A stretch of DNA of 64,000 bases, taken from the NCBI GenBank assembly GCA_037576215.1, contig JBANDB010000002.1, forward strand, positions 3,038,001 to 3,102,000. The letters are read 5' to 3'. Positions 11,186-23,179 of the stretch are shown piece by piece (the first letter of the stretch is position 1; every line of letters begins with the position of its first letter). This DNA is from Armillaria gallica. Lineage: Eukaryota; Basidiomycota; Agaricomycetes; Agaricales; Physalacriaceae. Both the position numbers and the translations under genes were made by a program. The notes beneath the pieces were generated by a model. It searched no databases, had not been told where the DNA came from, and saw nothing but the letters and a program-made list of their open reading frames with translations.

Positions 11186-12450
11186 GAAGCAACCCAATAA
11201 GAATAGCGAGTATAGGAATACCCCGGCTTTACGACGTCTCTGTAATGTCGCCTCGTGCTGATACTAGAAATATATGGTCCAAGCAGGATCAGGAGAAGGA
11301 ACTGGAGGGGGATCGTTGTATGCAAGCCTAGAATGTAGCTCGAAGGAAGTACTTGCCGATAGACGGTGGCTGTAATGATCCCGCCAGAACTCGGTGCTAC
11401 CATTACAACGAACCCGGTAGCCAGTCCCCCCGGCAAGTCTTCAATGCATCGCAACTCAAGGTCCGTCTATTCAGCACTGAGGAAATCATTCCTGCCAGGA
11501 AAATCCGGGATACATCTATTATGGAACCCCAAAACACAATTGTGAGTGCCGTATCAACAACTTCAAACTTGCAAAAAGCCTGGTTCATCACTCCGAAGGT
11601 CGAAGCAACAGCCAGTCTGAACTCACAAAGACCCAGGATCACCGTTCAAGGACGCCTTTCCCACCAAGAACCCTTGGAGCATATGCAAGGATAGGTTGAA
11701 CACAACAAAGAGGGTCGACGTGTCAAGGGTAAGCCGAAATGGCGATAGGACACACGACTTTGGATAGTCATAACTTTTCCGAACTTCATGGTGTTCATAC
11801 CTGGACAAGATGAACGTGTAAACTCTATAGCACCCGATATCATCACGTAGAGATGACGAATATCATTATGGGGAAGAGCCTCGCATACTTAACCTGCTAG
11901 ACAGAGGACGATGATTAGTAATTACGGATGGGGTGGACAGTACCAAGTCCAGTCTCAAATTACCAAAATCCAACGGATGCATTGGCCAAAATAGCAAGCT
12001 CTTACCTCGAAAGCACATAGTAGAGTGCTATAAAATATGAAGTATCCCCAAGAAGGGGCAAAGCCCATTCCAGCCTATAGGCGACAATAGTACCGGTCAG
12101 AACGTTTCGGGTTCCAATCGGGCTTGGGCACAACGTGAAATTGTTCGGAACTTCGTTATTAGCGCTGGATTTCATCGCCGATGCCTTGGAGGCTATGAAA
12201 AGTACTTATGCGAACAAGGTCGACGTCCTGGCCCATACCTGGTGCGACGTGCGCTACGTCAGGGTTGCTCTAGTCTATCAAGTCGGATATCGATGGAGAT
12301 AGATGATATATAGTTCCAGGTAGAGGTAGCATCCGCCAGGCGAGTCGAAGTTGTGAAGGATCGGACATAGCGAACCAGCAGAAGGGACAATGGTATATAT
12401 CGTGGAGCGTCCAAATGTTCTGCCTACATGCTTAATTCCAGGCTTAACTG
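11186..12450 (-). pseudogene. Decayed third ACS-family transporter copy
   Basis: Fragments align by eye with the neighbouring permease. Around 12010-12160 the DNA closely follows the exon of copy 2 at 9297-9455. At 11454-11520 the sequence reads IPDFPGRNDFLSAE, then an in-frame TAG at 11469-11467 where copy 2 has Gln, then TDLELRCIEDLP. At 11330-11410 GGIITATVYRQ matches copy 2 GGIIATTIYRQ. The middle domain between the two halves is largely missing, and reading frames change repeatedly. A CAG-to-TAG change, a large deletion and frame changes together indicate a dead copy, not a diverged gene. Outer limits are approximate. Confidence 0.82.
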
Positions 12451-13482
12451 AGGACGCAGTGAACGTAGCTTTAGGTTTCGGAAAGACGAAATGAAATGCG
12501 CATGATGCGAAAAACTCGAAGAAGCAAATTGATCAAAGTTTCTAGCATATACCCTGACAAGACGCGGTTCCGAGTGAAGGCCTAGCACAAGTGATCCTGT
12601 CAAGCTTGCAACATTCCACGTAGCGCTGCAGAAAGTCAATCTGCCATTCATAACTTCAATCAGGCTCTGTTAAGAGAAGCCCAACCCACAAAAGTCGGGT
12701 CACAATTGATTTCGTTACAGTGTATCATCCGTTTCCCTTGATTACGCCCGTCGCCGAAGAGTCAGTGCGTAAGTTATTCCAGATTTCCCTGGCTACTTAC
12801 CTGGGACGAGCTCTTGCATGAAATGCCCCTTAGATCTCCAACGGCAGTAACGTCGTGTCTGGGCAATCAAAAGGTTGAGAGCCGGCTAGAGCTGACCAAG
12901 AATTGACAGTGAGACAAGCGGCGGCTTCTGCCAAGTGCACGGCCCGCCCCAGGTGACAGCTGCCTTAAAAACATCTCTAATAAAATCACCTTCCTTCTTG
13001 AGCTTAATACACACTGCCTGATACGTTCTATATTTTCGGGAAACAACATCTATGTCCTATATCGATCCAACGCCACTTCTTCTACCCCTCAGTAGTAGCC
13101 TCGAACCAACTTCAACTGCCGAGCTTTCGAGTCTGTCCGTCCTTGTTCCTAGATACTAAGATATCGGATAAATAACACTTGCTTTTCTTCACCTCTTCAT
13201 CCAGAAATACATGTTAAATAACAGTAGTAGTGATATCTTCTCCTCGGAAAAGGGTCAACAGCCAAGCGTTCATACAAATTGTACACCTAACGGACTTCGT
13301 TTCCTGATCTTCCCCGTGGTTATATAATTGGTTACACAGAATAATGGATATCCCCTGTTGAAAAGGAAGAAGGAACGCCGTTAGTAGTCAAATCATGAGC
13401 CATGGGAAATAGCTTAACTTGCCTCCTATTTCCCCGCACGCGACGCACTGTCCTCGTGATGGTACCAAGTGTGGAGAATGAT
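12451..13482. other. Intergenic between decayed transporter and NMNAT
   Basis: Short overlapping frames only, such as a 60-codon minus frame at 12867-13049. It may include the lost 5' end of the third transporter copy, and the 3' flank of the NMNAT gene. No signal was recognised. Confidence 0.4.
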
Positions 13483-14630
13483 CTATGTACAGATCTCCTT
13501 CGATCCTCCCGCCTGGTCACGCTCCTTGCCTTTTTCACCTATCGTCGGCGAGGACGCCGACGCGCTGTCCTCCTGGTACAGCCCATGCTGTTCGATATAG
13601 TCTACAACGGGTGTCGGCAGGAGATACCGCACGGACAGACCCCGGCGGATGAATAATCGAACCTGGTGTAGCATTGAGCGATCAGAATATAGACCCAATA
13701 GACCAGCGTACCTTGGTACTCGAGACGTCGTTCTGAATTAGCTGGGAGATCAGATAGATGTTGTGACGCCAGCGCGCCAGACTATCCGTTGCTTGATCCA
13801 TATCTGACCCGGCGCGTTCGACAATGAGACACCCATATCGTCCCAGGATATGGTCAAGCTGGGGAAACAGTTGAGAAAATGCACGACGCCGGTGAGTGAC
13901 GACTTACATCTTGGTAGCTCCAGACCCCGGGTTCGGTCATCGTTCCAATGAGGTCTGAGCCAGCCAAGAGCATCACCCGAACATTTCGCTGTTCGCCGTC
14001 TTCTGTCTGTACCCCGCCTAGAACGGTGTTTATCTCGTGATCAAAATGATCAAGGACAACGGCGGTCCGTTGGTACGTTTGGACAGCCTCCCAGGAATCT
14101 ATCATGAGCCATGACGAGGTGTCTTCAGCAGCAAGAGAACACATTGCAATTCTGCAGAAGAAATCATCAGCTGAAGATTCTGAGCAGCGCGACGTTCGTT
14201 ATCAATATTGCTTGGAAGCACGACATCTAGCCGGTACATTTAACCGGCACGGATCCGGAACGACGGACTTAACAGAGACGAAACCATTTGCTCGACGCAC
14301 ATGGCGCGCAGAAAGAAATACGGAGCTTGGGGCCAGGGGGGAAATAAGCGCTCACCTGTGCTGCGCACTGAGTAAGCCTGGCTTCTTGTACATATCGCTG
14401 ACCGGACTGAGATAGCCTCCAACGATTTCAAACTCGGTGTTCTGTCGGACGTAGTCCTTGGCCATTTCGAACATACGTAGATGCAAGTAGGTCACAGGGC
14501 TGAAGGATCCGCACGCTACCAGTACTATTGGCGTCTTTTGGGGATCTCGGAGCACACGAGATAGGCGATGATGAGGAAAGACATAATTGGGGGGATTAAC
14601 GAATCCCAGAGCGGGTTGGACCTGAGCCAT
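13483..14630 (-). CDS. NMA1: Nicotinamide/nicotinate-nucleotide adenylyltransferase
   Basis: Joins ATP to NMN or nicotinate mononucleotide, the last or next-to-last step of NAD synthesis. Four exons (14630-14356, 14151-13908, 13858-13712, 13662-13483) join to a 281-residue protein with introns of 204, 49 and 49 bp. The nucleotidyltransferase signature ACGSFSPVTYLHLRMFEMAK (variant of the usual GSFNPITNMHLR) sits near residue 40. The later family blocks are LLAGSDLI and, at the C-terminus, STKVRLFIRRGLSVRYLLP followed by VVDYIEQHGLY, which includes the ISSTxxR-type motif. A Ser/Lys-rich tail ends the protein. The length fits eukaryotic NMNATs. It lies just upstream, in gene order, of an array of ACS transporters whose family includes nicotinate permease. 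Confidence 0.95.
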
Positions 14631-15530
14631 TGGGTTAGAAGGGGAGAAGGGAAAAGTAGCAGCTGAGCGTGGGGCCGGTAGTAGAGGAGTAAGCAGAATA
14701 AATAGGGAACTCTAAACTTTTAAGGCGATCTCCTTTCGTCACACCCGTGACATGAGTCATCTTCCCCGGATTCCACCCTGTAGCCCAAGGACAATGGTAT
14801 ACACCGTTGTATCAGTTTCACACCGATAATAATGATTATTATATCGTGGTTAAAGTTGCAAATAATAATTAGCACGATTTTGAACGTTTGAAGTAGCATG
14901 TGCCCAAGACAATCCGTCCGTTGAGCTAAAACTGAGCCAATACTTTGCTGTATAGGTGCTGTTGCCGGTACTTGAGGAGCGGCACTGCTCTCATGGCTGG
15001 ACTGGTGACCGGAGCAACTAGACGCGCGCTCTAATTTAGCATAATAATGACGTCACTTCTCCCTCCTTTCACCTCCCTGTCGCACGACCCTCTCGGTCAG
15101 CGACGAGAGGACCAGAGGCATGTGAGCATTCATTTTGGTGGCGCAGCTGCGGTGGTCAATCCCCCGGAGTTCCGACAAGGTTAGGACAATTTTAAATGAT
15201 CAGGGGAACTGGGCTGAATTTCAATTGGCAAAAATTTGCTGGCGGCTGTCCTATCCTTAAGTAGAAGCAGCTTAGCGCCAGGTCCATTTCTTGGGAAAAT
15301 TCTGGCCGCTGTACTAAGGCAGAGTACATTCTGTCATCGAAGCAGTGTGAACCCCGAGTTCACAGCCGGTATTTCGGACCGATATGTGTGCCTGGTAGTA
15401 ATCTAATCAGACAACCAAAAAATTGGAAATTCAGGAATCAAAGGTTCTCATGGGTCAAAAATACGTATGAGTACAGTAAATTAAGGTGGCATAGAGGCAT
15501 ATATCATATAGGCATAGGGTACATACAGCG
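14631..15530. other. Intergenic, NMNAT promoter side
   Basis: AT-rich runs (around 14820-14880 with repeated ATAATAATTA-like sequence) and a CT-rich run near 15055-15080. The NMNAT promoter should lie at the left of this stretch. No gene was recognised. Confidence 0.4.
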
Positions 15531-16695
15531 TCATTGAACATAGGGAAAAATACACAGTACAATGTTTTTGAACCACACAACAAGAGCCCACAAGTCGACT
15601 TGATGGTAGTAGAGAATCGATCCGATGGTGAGCACAACAAAGAACCCAAGCAACGTGGTCTCAATTTCTTCCAGCTTTGTAGTAGGGATCTTCTGATAGA
15701 CGCGTTGCCATTCAACCAACGGCGTGTATTGGTCAAGGCGAGAGATGAAATAGCAAAGGAAGAGGTCAGAGAAGCAGCGGAAGGCCCTGTAAGAGGCGCG
15801 CAGCTGGCGCTGTCGGATCGTGGATTTGGAGACAAGAGGTTCTGCCAACATTTGTGAGAAAGGGTTGCACGGAACGGAGAGGAAAGGACACGTTACCGGT
15901 GAACTTGATCCTTAGCCCACGTTCGCAAAGGTTGGCAAGAGCGAGAGGACTGAGCCAGTCTCTGTCAGCAGGGTCCTCGAGCTCCCATCGTGAGGGGTGT
16001 ATGGGCTACTCAGATGCTATGAGCCACGATCATAATGGGGTAAGGGAATTAATGACATACAACGCAGGTCTGCAAGCCCCAGTTCCGGCGCAACGAGCGG
16101 AGATCCAATCCTCCATACTCGTCCAGTCGGAACATCATGTCAATGTCAGGCTCCATTTGATGGTAGAGCATGTTGAGTTGAGAATAGAATTCCACTTGGA
16201 CGTATCTAGAGAACGCGACACCGTCAGTAGCATACTGTCAAGGGGTAAAGGGATAGTACTTGTTGCTTGGGGGATTCGTGTGTGGGAGGGTCCCATTCAA
16301 CTGACACGTCTTCCACTCCTCGTTTCGCGCTTCGAGACAGTTCTTGGCGACTTCCTCAGGCGACTGGCAGAAGAGGAACACGTTGTCCTGGAAGAACACC
16401 TTCAGAGCTTTCAAGACATTCCTCCGAGTGTCTTTGACGGGTCTCGGCTGAGCTCGTCCAAGCCTTCTCACCGCAGAGAACGAAATGGGACGTTTGCCGT
16501 TCGAGTCCATTTGAGTGCTCGGAATGGTGGCCAGAGAATGGAGGATTGGTAGGTGAGTACCGTTGAGCTCTTCAGCTCATCGCCTGTGCATTTTATGGGT
16601 AGACGCGAGGTGACCGAGTACAAGGTCTCAGCGAGCAGGAGTGGCTTGTCGGTTACCCAGACACCAGGGACAAGGTCGTCAAGCAGAGGGAACAT
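15531..16695 (-). CDS. Unrecognised multi-exon membrane protein
   Basis: A chain of exons joins in frame by GT-AG introns. From ATG 16695 it reads MFPLLDDLVPGVWVTDKP, then HFVLC joined to DTRRNVLKALKVFFQDN, then NPPSNK joined to YATDGVAFSRYVQVEF, EPDIDMMFRLDEYGGLDL, RDWLSPLALANLCERGLRI and finally EPLVSKSTIRQ. The last exon holds an amphipathic region and two hydrophobic segments (TLLGFFVVLTIGSILYY and LWALVVWFKNIVLCIFPYV) right at the C-terminus. The clean splicing of five joints makes a real gene likely, probably a C-terminally anchored endomembrane protein with a large soluble N-terminal domain. I do not recognise the family. The frame is also open upstream of 16695 to a possible acceptor, so the start is uncertain. 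Confidence 0.68.
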
Positions 16696-17274
16696 AGCCT
16701 TCGCGTATTTGATATCACTTGAAGCTAATAGCAAAAAACGGTACAAAGGACTTTGTACTCTTCTGTTGGAGACGGAAAAAAGGTGGCCAACTATGAAGTA
16801 CAAGGTTAAGGGACATTTTCCCACGCCTCAGACGCGCTGTTTGGTTGTTCAGATAATACTTTGCCCCATCGGTGAACATGGTTGCTTCATGTTTGCACTT
16901 CCATTTAAAAGAAATCTGACATATATCAAGGATATAAGTAGCTCTGAACTTCAATCAACAGTCAATACTGAGGATGAGTCGACGATTTCCTCATGTAAAT
17001 CATTCAAAGATCATTTCGTTGAGAGTTGATGTTGGTCCAAAAGCATCAACCTATGCTTCAGTATAGAAATACATCGGACCCGATGGGCCTTGGTCCCAGA
17101 ATCTACTGGAAACCGTTGAGCGGGCTGTCACTACTACTAGCAAACATTCGTCCGTTTGCGACGTTGCCAACTTGAGACCAGAGACGATATATTGATACAC
17201 TCCAACAACCATCGGAAGACACCCTAAAACAAATGAAGAAACTCGTCACAATGCCAACCCTTGAGCTATCTTGA
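16696..17274. other. Intergenic, about 580 bp
   Basis: 5' flank of the membrane-protein gene and 3' flank of the polymerase gene. Nothing else recognised. Confidence 0.4.
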
Positions 17275-19606
17275 TCAAATATCGGCATTGCGCATCGTAG
17301 GTTCAATCCAAGGTAAACCCAGAAGCTCGAAGACCTCTGCTTCGCTGTTTGGAAAGTAAGGGTAGGAATCCTGTCGACGCACTCTGTAGAGTATTCTCAG
17401 CGCCAATCCACGGGCATATCAACGAAGCTACTTACATGCCGGAACTGTCAAATTTAAACCCTCTAGCATCAATGGTTTGTGAGTATGCTGATACGATGAT
17501 GGTGATGTGACGCTTACCGTTCCTTTGCCCACAACCGCAGGTCCCTTTCGAACATTTTCGATCCAGTCCTAGCATGTAATGAAACGAGAGAAAACTTTGC
17601 TGGGAGGATGGACATACCAGCCGACTACAGCAGTCCAATACAGTTCAGGTGTTGTGAAGATTAAATCAAGCCTTCGACGCAACCTGGCGCTTGTTCCGTC
17701 GGACGGCAGCACGAATACTGACATCACTTTGTAAAGGGAACCTCGCTCTGCTGTTCGTGAGGAAGTATCGCCGAAATTTGACAAGCCTTTATACAAGGGT
17801 TCTCAACGGTATTGAGACCAGCCGGAAACAAAACGCACTCATAACGTGGGTAATCATGCCTAATTGACACAGAAAAATGCCTTAATATCGAGACAGACGG
17901 AAAATATACTGACGTACCACGACTGTAGAGTCTGTGAACCAACTGTTCACAAAGGCTTTTCACTTGGTTCCCTGCTGTCTTCAGGTTCTCGTGAGTGATG
18001 ACAATATCAACGTCATTACTACCCTTCTTGCCACGGCGATAACTAGATGTAAATATATTTTCAGATGCCCTCGTTTTTTGTTTTGTCTTACCTCCCAGTG
18101 ATAGTGCTGGAGCAACCGGGTTGCAGATGTCCTAGCTCGTCCATGACAACAGCATGCATTCTCTCCGTTTCATCTCGGAGGATCGGTACATTTAACTCTT
18201 CTTGAAGTCGTAGAGCCTCTGGAGACGTTAATGTTGGCACATGCGTCTTCTCCGAGGTGGTGGTAAGAGTCATGTAGGGGGGTTTTTGCTTAGAAGCACC
18301 CGGCTCTAAAGTTGAAGCAGAACTCTCCAAGTTCTCATAATGGAATTCCAGATCCTTGATAGTCCGAAGGCCTTCAACGTCGTACATGTGCCGAGCATAG
18401 GCGGATCCTATTCCGTATACCGACGTGAAGAGCTTTAGGACTTGATATCTTGGATCTTCGATGATAGATTCTGCAGCTTGTTATAGCGCATGAGGAATAT
18501 ACCCGGAAAGCAACACACCAGCCTCGCTTATCGTCCCCGACCGTAGGTATTCCTTTATCTAGAGGGACAATTCGTGAGACGGTGTACAAAAGTACAGACG
18601 AAGCACCCTACTTTTGCAACGGTTTTTACGCCCATGTGTGACAAATTCGACACATCCGTCTTGAGGAGGTTTTCAGTTATAACAAATGGATATGCTGTAT
18701 GCGCCGTCCTCAGTTATTCAGACATAAAGATGCCACACATGATCTCTCACATTTGATTGTCTGTCGTCCCACAGTTATTATCACCGTTCCGGATGGCAGA
18801 CAAATGTGTGACCCACAGCGATAGCCCTCTCATATGCCAAGGTGTTCATGACTTTCCCATCCAGCTCTCTTGAATGACGCAGTACATCCAGCTTCTCCGC
18901 TAGCTCTTGATTCGGACACACTAAAGGTGAAAGTCGCCGACACGAGTTTGGACTCCGGTAGTTAATTTCCTTGCTGTCCTCCCCGTCCCCGCTAGACGGG
19001 TCTTCCGGAACCTGGGTCGACGAGTGCAACGAGCGAACAGCGATATAGTCGTCATACGGTAAGACTTCGTGCGCTTTGGCACAATCCCGTAGCCAGTCTG
19101 GCGTGATAACAAATTTTTGCACCTTTGCTTCATTGCTCAGCGAACACGTTGCACCCAGTGAAGTAATGAGAACTCACCGCGAGATCCCAGTCAATATGTC
19201 GTTCCAACCGTTTCTTCATTTTCACTGTAGTGACTATCACGTCTGCATCCTTCGCGTCTGCCTCGTAAACCAACTTGAACTGGCCCGAGTCTGCGTCACC
19301 GAAGACTTCCCCACTCTCCAGTATCGAGCGAAGCTCTGCTATTTCCTTGACCTTGAGCTTGGCCTCGATAATGTGGACGCGTAGCGGGTTGACGGTCACC
19401 GTTGGAGACTCAGACCCAGAGCCAGCAGTTGACGACTTGAACCGCTTCGGCTGGGGCGAGAACGAACGTGAAGTACTTGAAGAACTGCTGTATACGAGGT
19501 GCTGTCGTTTTGGAGACATGCGAAGATAAAATGCCGTTAAGTTAGGCGACCTGGATAAGTGACGCCAAAAACGGCTTGGCTTCATGGCGGGCATCATAGT
19601 GGACAT
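17275..19606 (-). CDS. POL4: Family X DNA polymerase with N-terminal BRCT domain (Pol4/lambda/mu type)
   Basis: Nuclear gap-filling polymerase for end joining and base-excision repair. From ATG 19606 the order is: basic Ser-rich N-terminus; BRCT domain with KFVITPDWLRDC; 8-kDa helical domain with CPNQELAEKLDVLRHSRELD and GKVMNTLAYERAI; fingers helix-hairpin-helix with LFTSVYGIGSAYARHMY; palm with RRGKKGSNDVDIVITH carrying the first two metal-binding aspartates (DVD); the third aspartate in RRRLDLIFTTPELYW; and the thumb with FERDLRLWAKERGFKFDSSG. It ends in FPNSEAEVFELLGLPWIEP, the usual YxEPxxR-like end, with stop at 17277-17275. Many short introns. The BRCT suggests recruitment by Ku and ligase IV. 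Lambda, mu or Pol4 assignment would need a tree. Confidence 0.93.
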
Positions 19607-19714
19607 GTTGGCGGAACGACGTCATTTATTTATTTGCAAACACTCGAGTAAAATCAAAAAATTCGATAGCCTCAGGGTCCATACAAAAGATAATAACGGT
19701 ACTCTAGTAAAAGT

Positions 19715-21987
19715 TCAGAGTCTAGATTTCATGCTTGCAACCTTGAGCTTAGCAGTTTCTAAGCTTTGATCTAAAACAGAATCATTATGTTGAAAGTCAA
19801 GTACAAAAACAAGCACTCACAATTTCCAGCATATAGTCTATCGTCTGGCACAGAGACAGTGTGCGACCGGAGATTTGAGATATCTACCATCTCGGGAACG
19901 ACATTCCTGAGCGTTGGTGCCCCAAGGAGGCGCATGTTCATCTCAAACTCATCCTAACATAATAATGTCAGTCCAGGGTCAATTAATGCTTCAGATACCT
20001 CATACATTCAATATTTGCAGTGCCTTGCTGACTCCATCTTCCCCGTAAGTCGAGAATGCGTAAAGGAAAGGCCGGCCAATGCCAACTGACAGCACTCATA
20101 AGAACACATCACTGACAATTGAAGAAGGCTTACCAGCAGTTGCACCGAGAGCGACCGCCTTAAGTATGTCGGTAGCACGGCGTACACCTCCATCGATGAA
20201 TATCTGGAACTTGTCGTTGGGGAAGGACAAGCCGCGTCTCTTCTTCAAATTCTCCACGACCTCAGCAAGAACCTCAATCCCTGACCGCGAGAAGTCGAGC
20301 TGACGACCACCATGATTTGAGAGAACGACACCGGCCAGCCCGTAATCGTAAGCCTCCATCGCATCCTCCCAGCACTGTACGCCTTTCAAAATGAGAGGCA
20401 CTGAAATCGTTTGTTAGGATGAAGAAACGAACTGAAGACATTGAACATACTTGAAGTGATACTCTTGAACCATTTGATGTCATTCCAACACAAGCCTGGA
20501 TCAATAAACGACTACATTGCATGAGAAATAGCAAACTTAGATAAAGGCAAGGTCTTACGCTGATTGCGCGCGCGGCACCTTGAGTCCTGTCGACGCCATC
20601 TGAGCCAGCCTTGGCTACTTCAGAGGGATCTTCAGCTTCGAATTTCATCCTCATATCCTGCATTAAGGCGTCAATGAGAAACTTGCAACGGTGCCAATGA
20701 CTCACTTTTTCCCGACGACCAAGCTGCGGCGCATCGACCGTGATAAAAAGACCTTTGATTCCTCGGTCCTCCGCGTGCTGAACGATTCGCTTCGTGATAT
20801 TCCGGTCTTTGTTAACATACCTGCACGATATAATGTCAATAAACCACAACCCTGATAAGAAAACTGCGCACAGCTGGAAAAATTGCACTTGACCAGGCTT
20901 CGCGCAATCCATAATCTCATCGAAAGAACATGATGCAAGTGTCGGAATCATCTGAATGACACCATGCTTCGCAGCAGCCCTCGTCAAGTTTAGTTCGCCG
21001 TCAGGATGACCCAACTTTCCGAGCGCAGTCGCCGTCTGCAAAGATGCTTGTATCAGGGACAAGCCGGTGCACGAAGTGAGCCAGACATACTATGTAAACT
21101 GGCATGCTGGATTTATGTCCCAATATCGTTGTTGACCAGTCAACTTGTGTGACATCTCGCAAGATTCGCGGCCGGAACCATATTCTAAATGTGTGGTAAG
21201 CGAACCGACGATATCAACACGCTAAATTAAACCTGTGATAAGCAGCATGGTTTTCTCGGTGTGTTATCTCGTCATCTGCGGCAGATGAATAGTACGCCCA
21301 GGCCTTCTCGGGCATGACCAATTTCGCAATATACTGTTGAATAGTGAGCTTCAGAACAGCAGGGGATAAATGCTGCGCGCCTCGAAATCATGCAAGTTCA
21401 AAACTTCAGACAGAGGTGGCCTCAGCTCGAAGCGTTCCAAACGAGCTTTCTCTTCTCAGTGATCTTGACTTCGACTTTCTGGACCGTTCCAGCTTCCACT
21501 GTTCCTAGGCTAATTATAAATGCATGAGATGATACCCGAGCCGGGAGAAGAGGGGACGAACTGCTTCTCTGGCGGTAGGTTAGTGGTGATGGCGTCGGGA
21601 GGATGAATTGGCTCATATTCTGCCCTGTGCCACGTCAGAAAGGTGGCAGCCTCACGAATCTCTGAGCTCACGTAGCATCCTTCCCTGCATATTTGAGGAT
21701 TATTTTGCTACCGCCTGTTGACGCGCGCGCTGAGTACCACAGCCAAGTCGAACGCTCATAGACTCTCACCAGGATGATCTGTCCCAATTAATCAGTCACA
21801 CCATACATTCAGATACCACGATTTACACACCATTCAAAAATTCGGTGACGTCGTAGACCTTGCCTTGTTGAGAATAAGCGTCCGTTACACAGGTAGAGAG
21901 ATACGTCCTACCGTGTACTATTATCCAGCAGCTCTCGCGTGAGTTGTGCTGGGCGACTTCCTTGCCGGATATTACTGCCTCAGGCAT
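19715..21987 (-). CDS. CYB2: L-lactate dehydrogenase, cytochrome b2 type (cytochrome b5 + FMN dehydrogenase)
   Basis: Oxidises L-lactate (or a related 2-hydroxy acid) to the keto acid. The N-terminus has a cytochrome b5 domain: EVAQHNSRESCWIIVHG, KVYDVTEFLNDHPGG (heme His; the HPGG is assembled across two introns), then EYEPIHPPDAITTNLPPEKQ. The FMN domain follows with TVDAPQLGRRE, VLSNHGGRQLDFSRS (active-site His and FMN-binding residues) and FIDGGVRRATDILKAVALGA. The last exon joins across GTGAGT...TTTTAG to give LYAGNYQSLETAKLKVASM and stop at 19717-19715. The first in-frame ATG (21987) is only about 6 codons before the b5 domain, so no mitochondrial presequence is evident, unlike yeast Cyb2. 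A missed 5' exon is possible. Confidence 0.92.
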
Positions 21988-23179
21988 CGTGGAGGGTGTG
22001 GAGAGAGAAGAATGCTAGTGTAATGATGATCGAGCCAGTCACTTTTTCAGCATTTCACGGGGTGCCGCGAGATGCCACCGGTCCGGCAAAGACGTGGGTC
22101 CGGTCCGAGATCGGATGTTCATTCTTCTTTTTCCACACGACCGCCGACTCTACTCCGTCCCGTCTCCATCTCCTTTAAACTGCTCTAAGGTGCTCCATCG
22201 GCTCCCCTGCTCTTATGCGTTATCGGAAATTTCTTTGTCTTGATAGCTTAGTACTCTCGAGTTCCTGAGCGTATGGACATAGCTTTCAGCCTTTTTACCT
22301 CGAGCCAGATCTCGCCCTAATGTATTCCAGTGCCACCATTCCTTGAATAGTTTGGGCATTTATAATAACCATTCAATGGTTTATGGCATCCGGCATCACA
22401 GAATTCCCCCGGATTACCCCACATACACAGGCGATTAGCTCTGGTCTTCTATGGCGCTTGTCACAAACGTCATCTGCCTAAGAAAAACTGCGACATTCGT
22501 TTATTTAATTCATTGCATGTATACATGCAACGAAAGGTTCAGCCCTGGCACCAGGTGCCGCAGCTCCAATGGCCTGCGTACGGTTACTATCATTGACCTT
22601 GGATAATCTACTGCTGGCAGTCATGACCTGTTCGAGATGGCCCTTATCTTCGTCCATGAGCTCAACATAGACCTGTGTAAGATGAGAAGGCTCAGGCAGA
22701 GCAGCCAGGTAGTCTCTGCTATAGTGCGACCATGGGTTACGTCTCGGAGTCTGAGTCGCTGCGCTTGCAATGGAAGCTTGATCTCGTGAATCCAATCACT
22801 GTTGACACCTTCAGCATTAGCTCTACCGCCATTTTCTTCATCGTCTTCCACGGCCAGTGTTGCGCGAGGATTTTATGGACTATGCTTTCCCTCCAGTGTC
22901 GCCGAAACGACTTGGGACTGAAAATATGAGGAGTATTACATAATCGGTAAAGCACCTTCGAGCTTGGGCTACGCTTCGACATGTCATCGTTTCAACCATC
23001 GACCGCAGACGCGGAAGAGACACAGTGGGCTTGACTGCCTGAGGAGAATTACTATGCTAATCATGGTTCAAATCTTAATCTCGTATTCATTGCACAAGGA
23101 TAGTACCGTTTCAGATCGCTCTCTATATAAACTGAATTCCACCCTCCAGGTCACCGTACCACGGTATCGCGTGTTTTTT
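21988..23179. other. Intergenic upstream of CYB2; uncertain small frames
   Basis: Contains the CYB2 promoter. Between 22505 and 22982 three overlapping minus frames look mildly protein-like (for example HLTQVYVELMDEDKGHLEQV at 22505-22795), but they do not join by clear splice sites. I do not call a gene. Confidence 0.35.

Noticed and set aside
15854..16552. 232-codon open frame on the plus strand
   Set aside because: It is antisense to the membrane-protein exons, which join by five good splice sites. Its own sequence shows no domain.
20274..21062. 262-codon continuous minus-strand frame
   Set aside because: Reads through several introns of the lactate dehydrogenase gene; only parts (for example the PQLGRRE region) are real exon.
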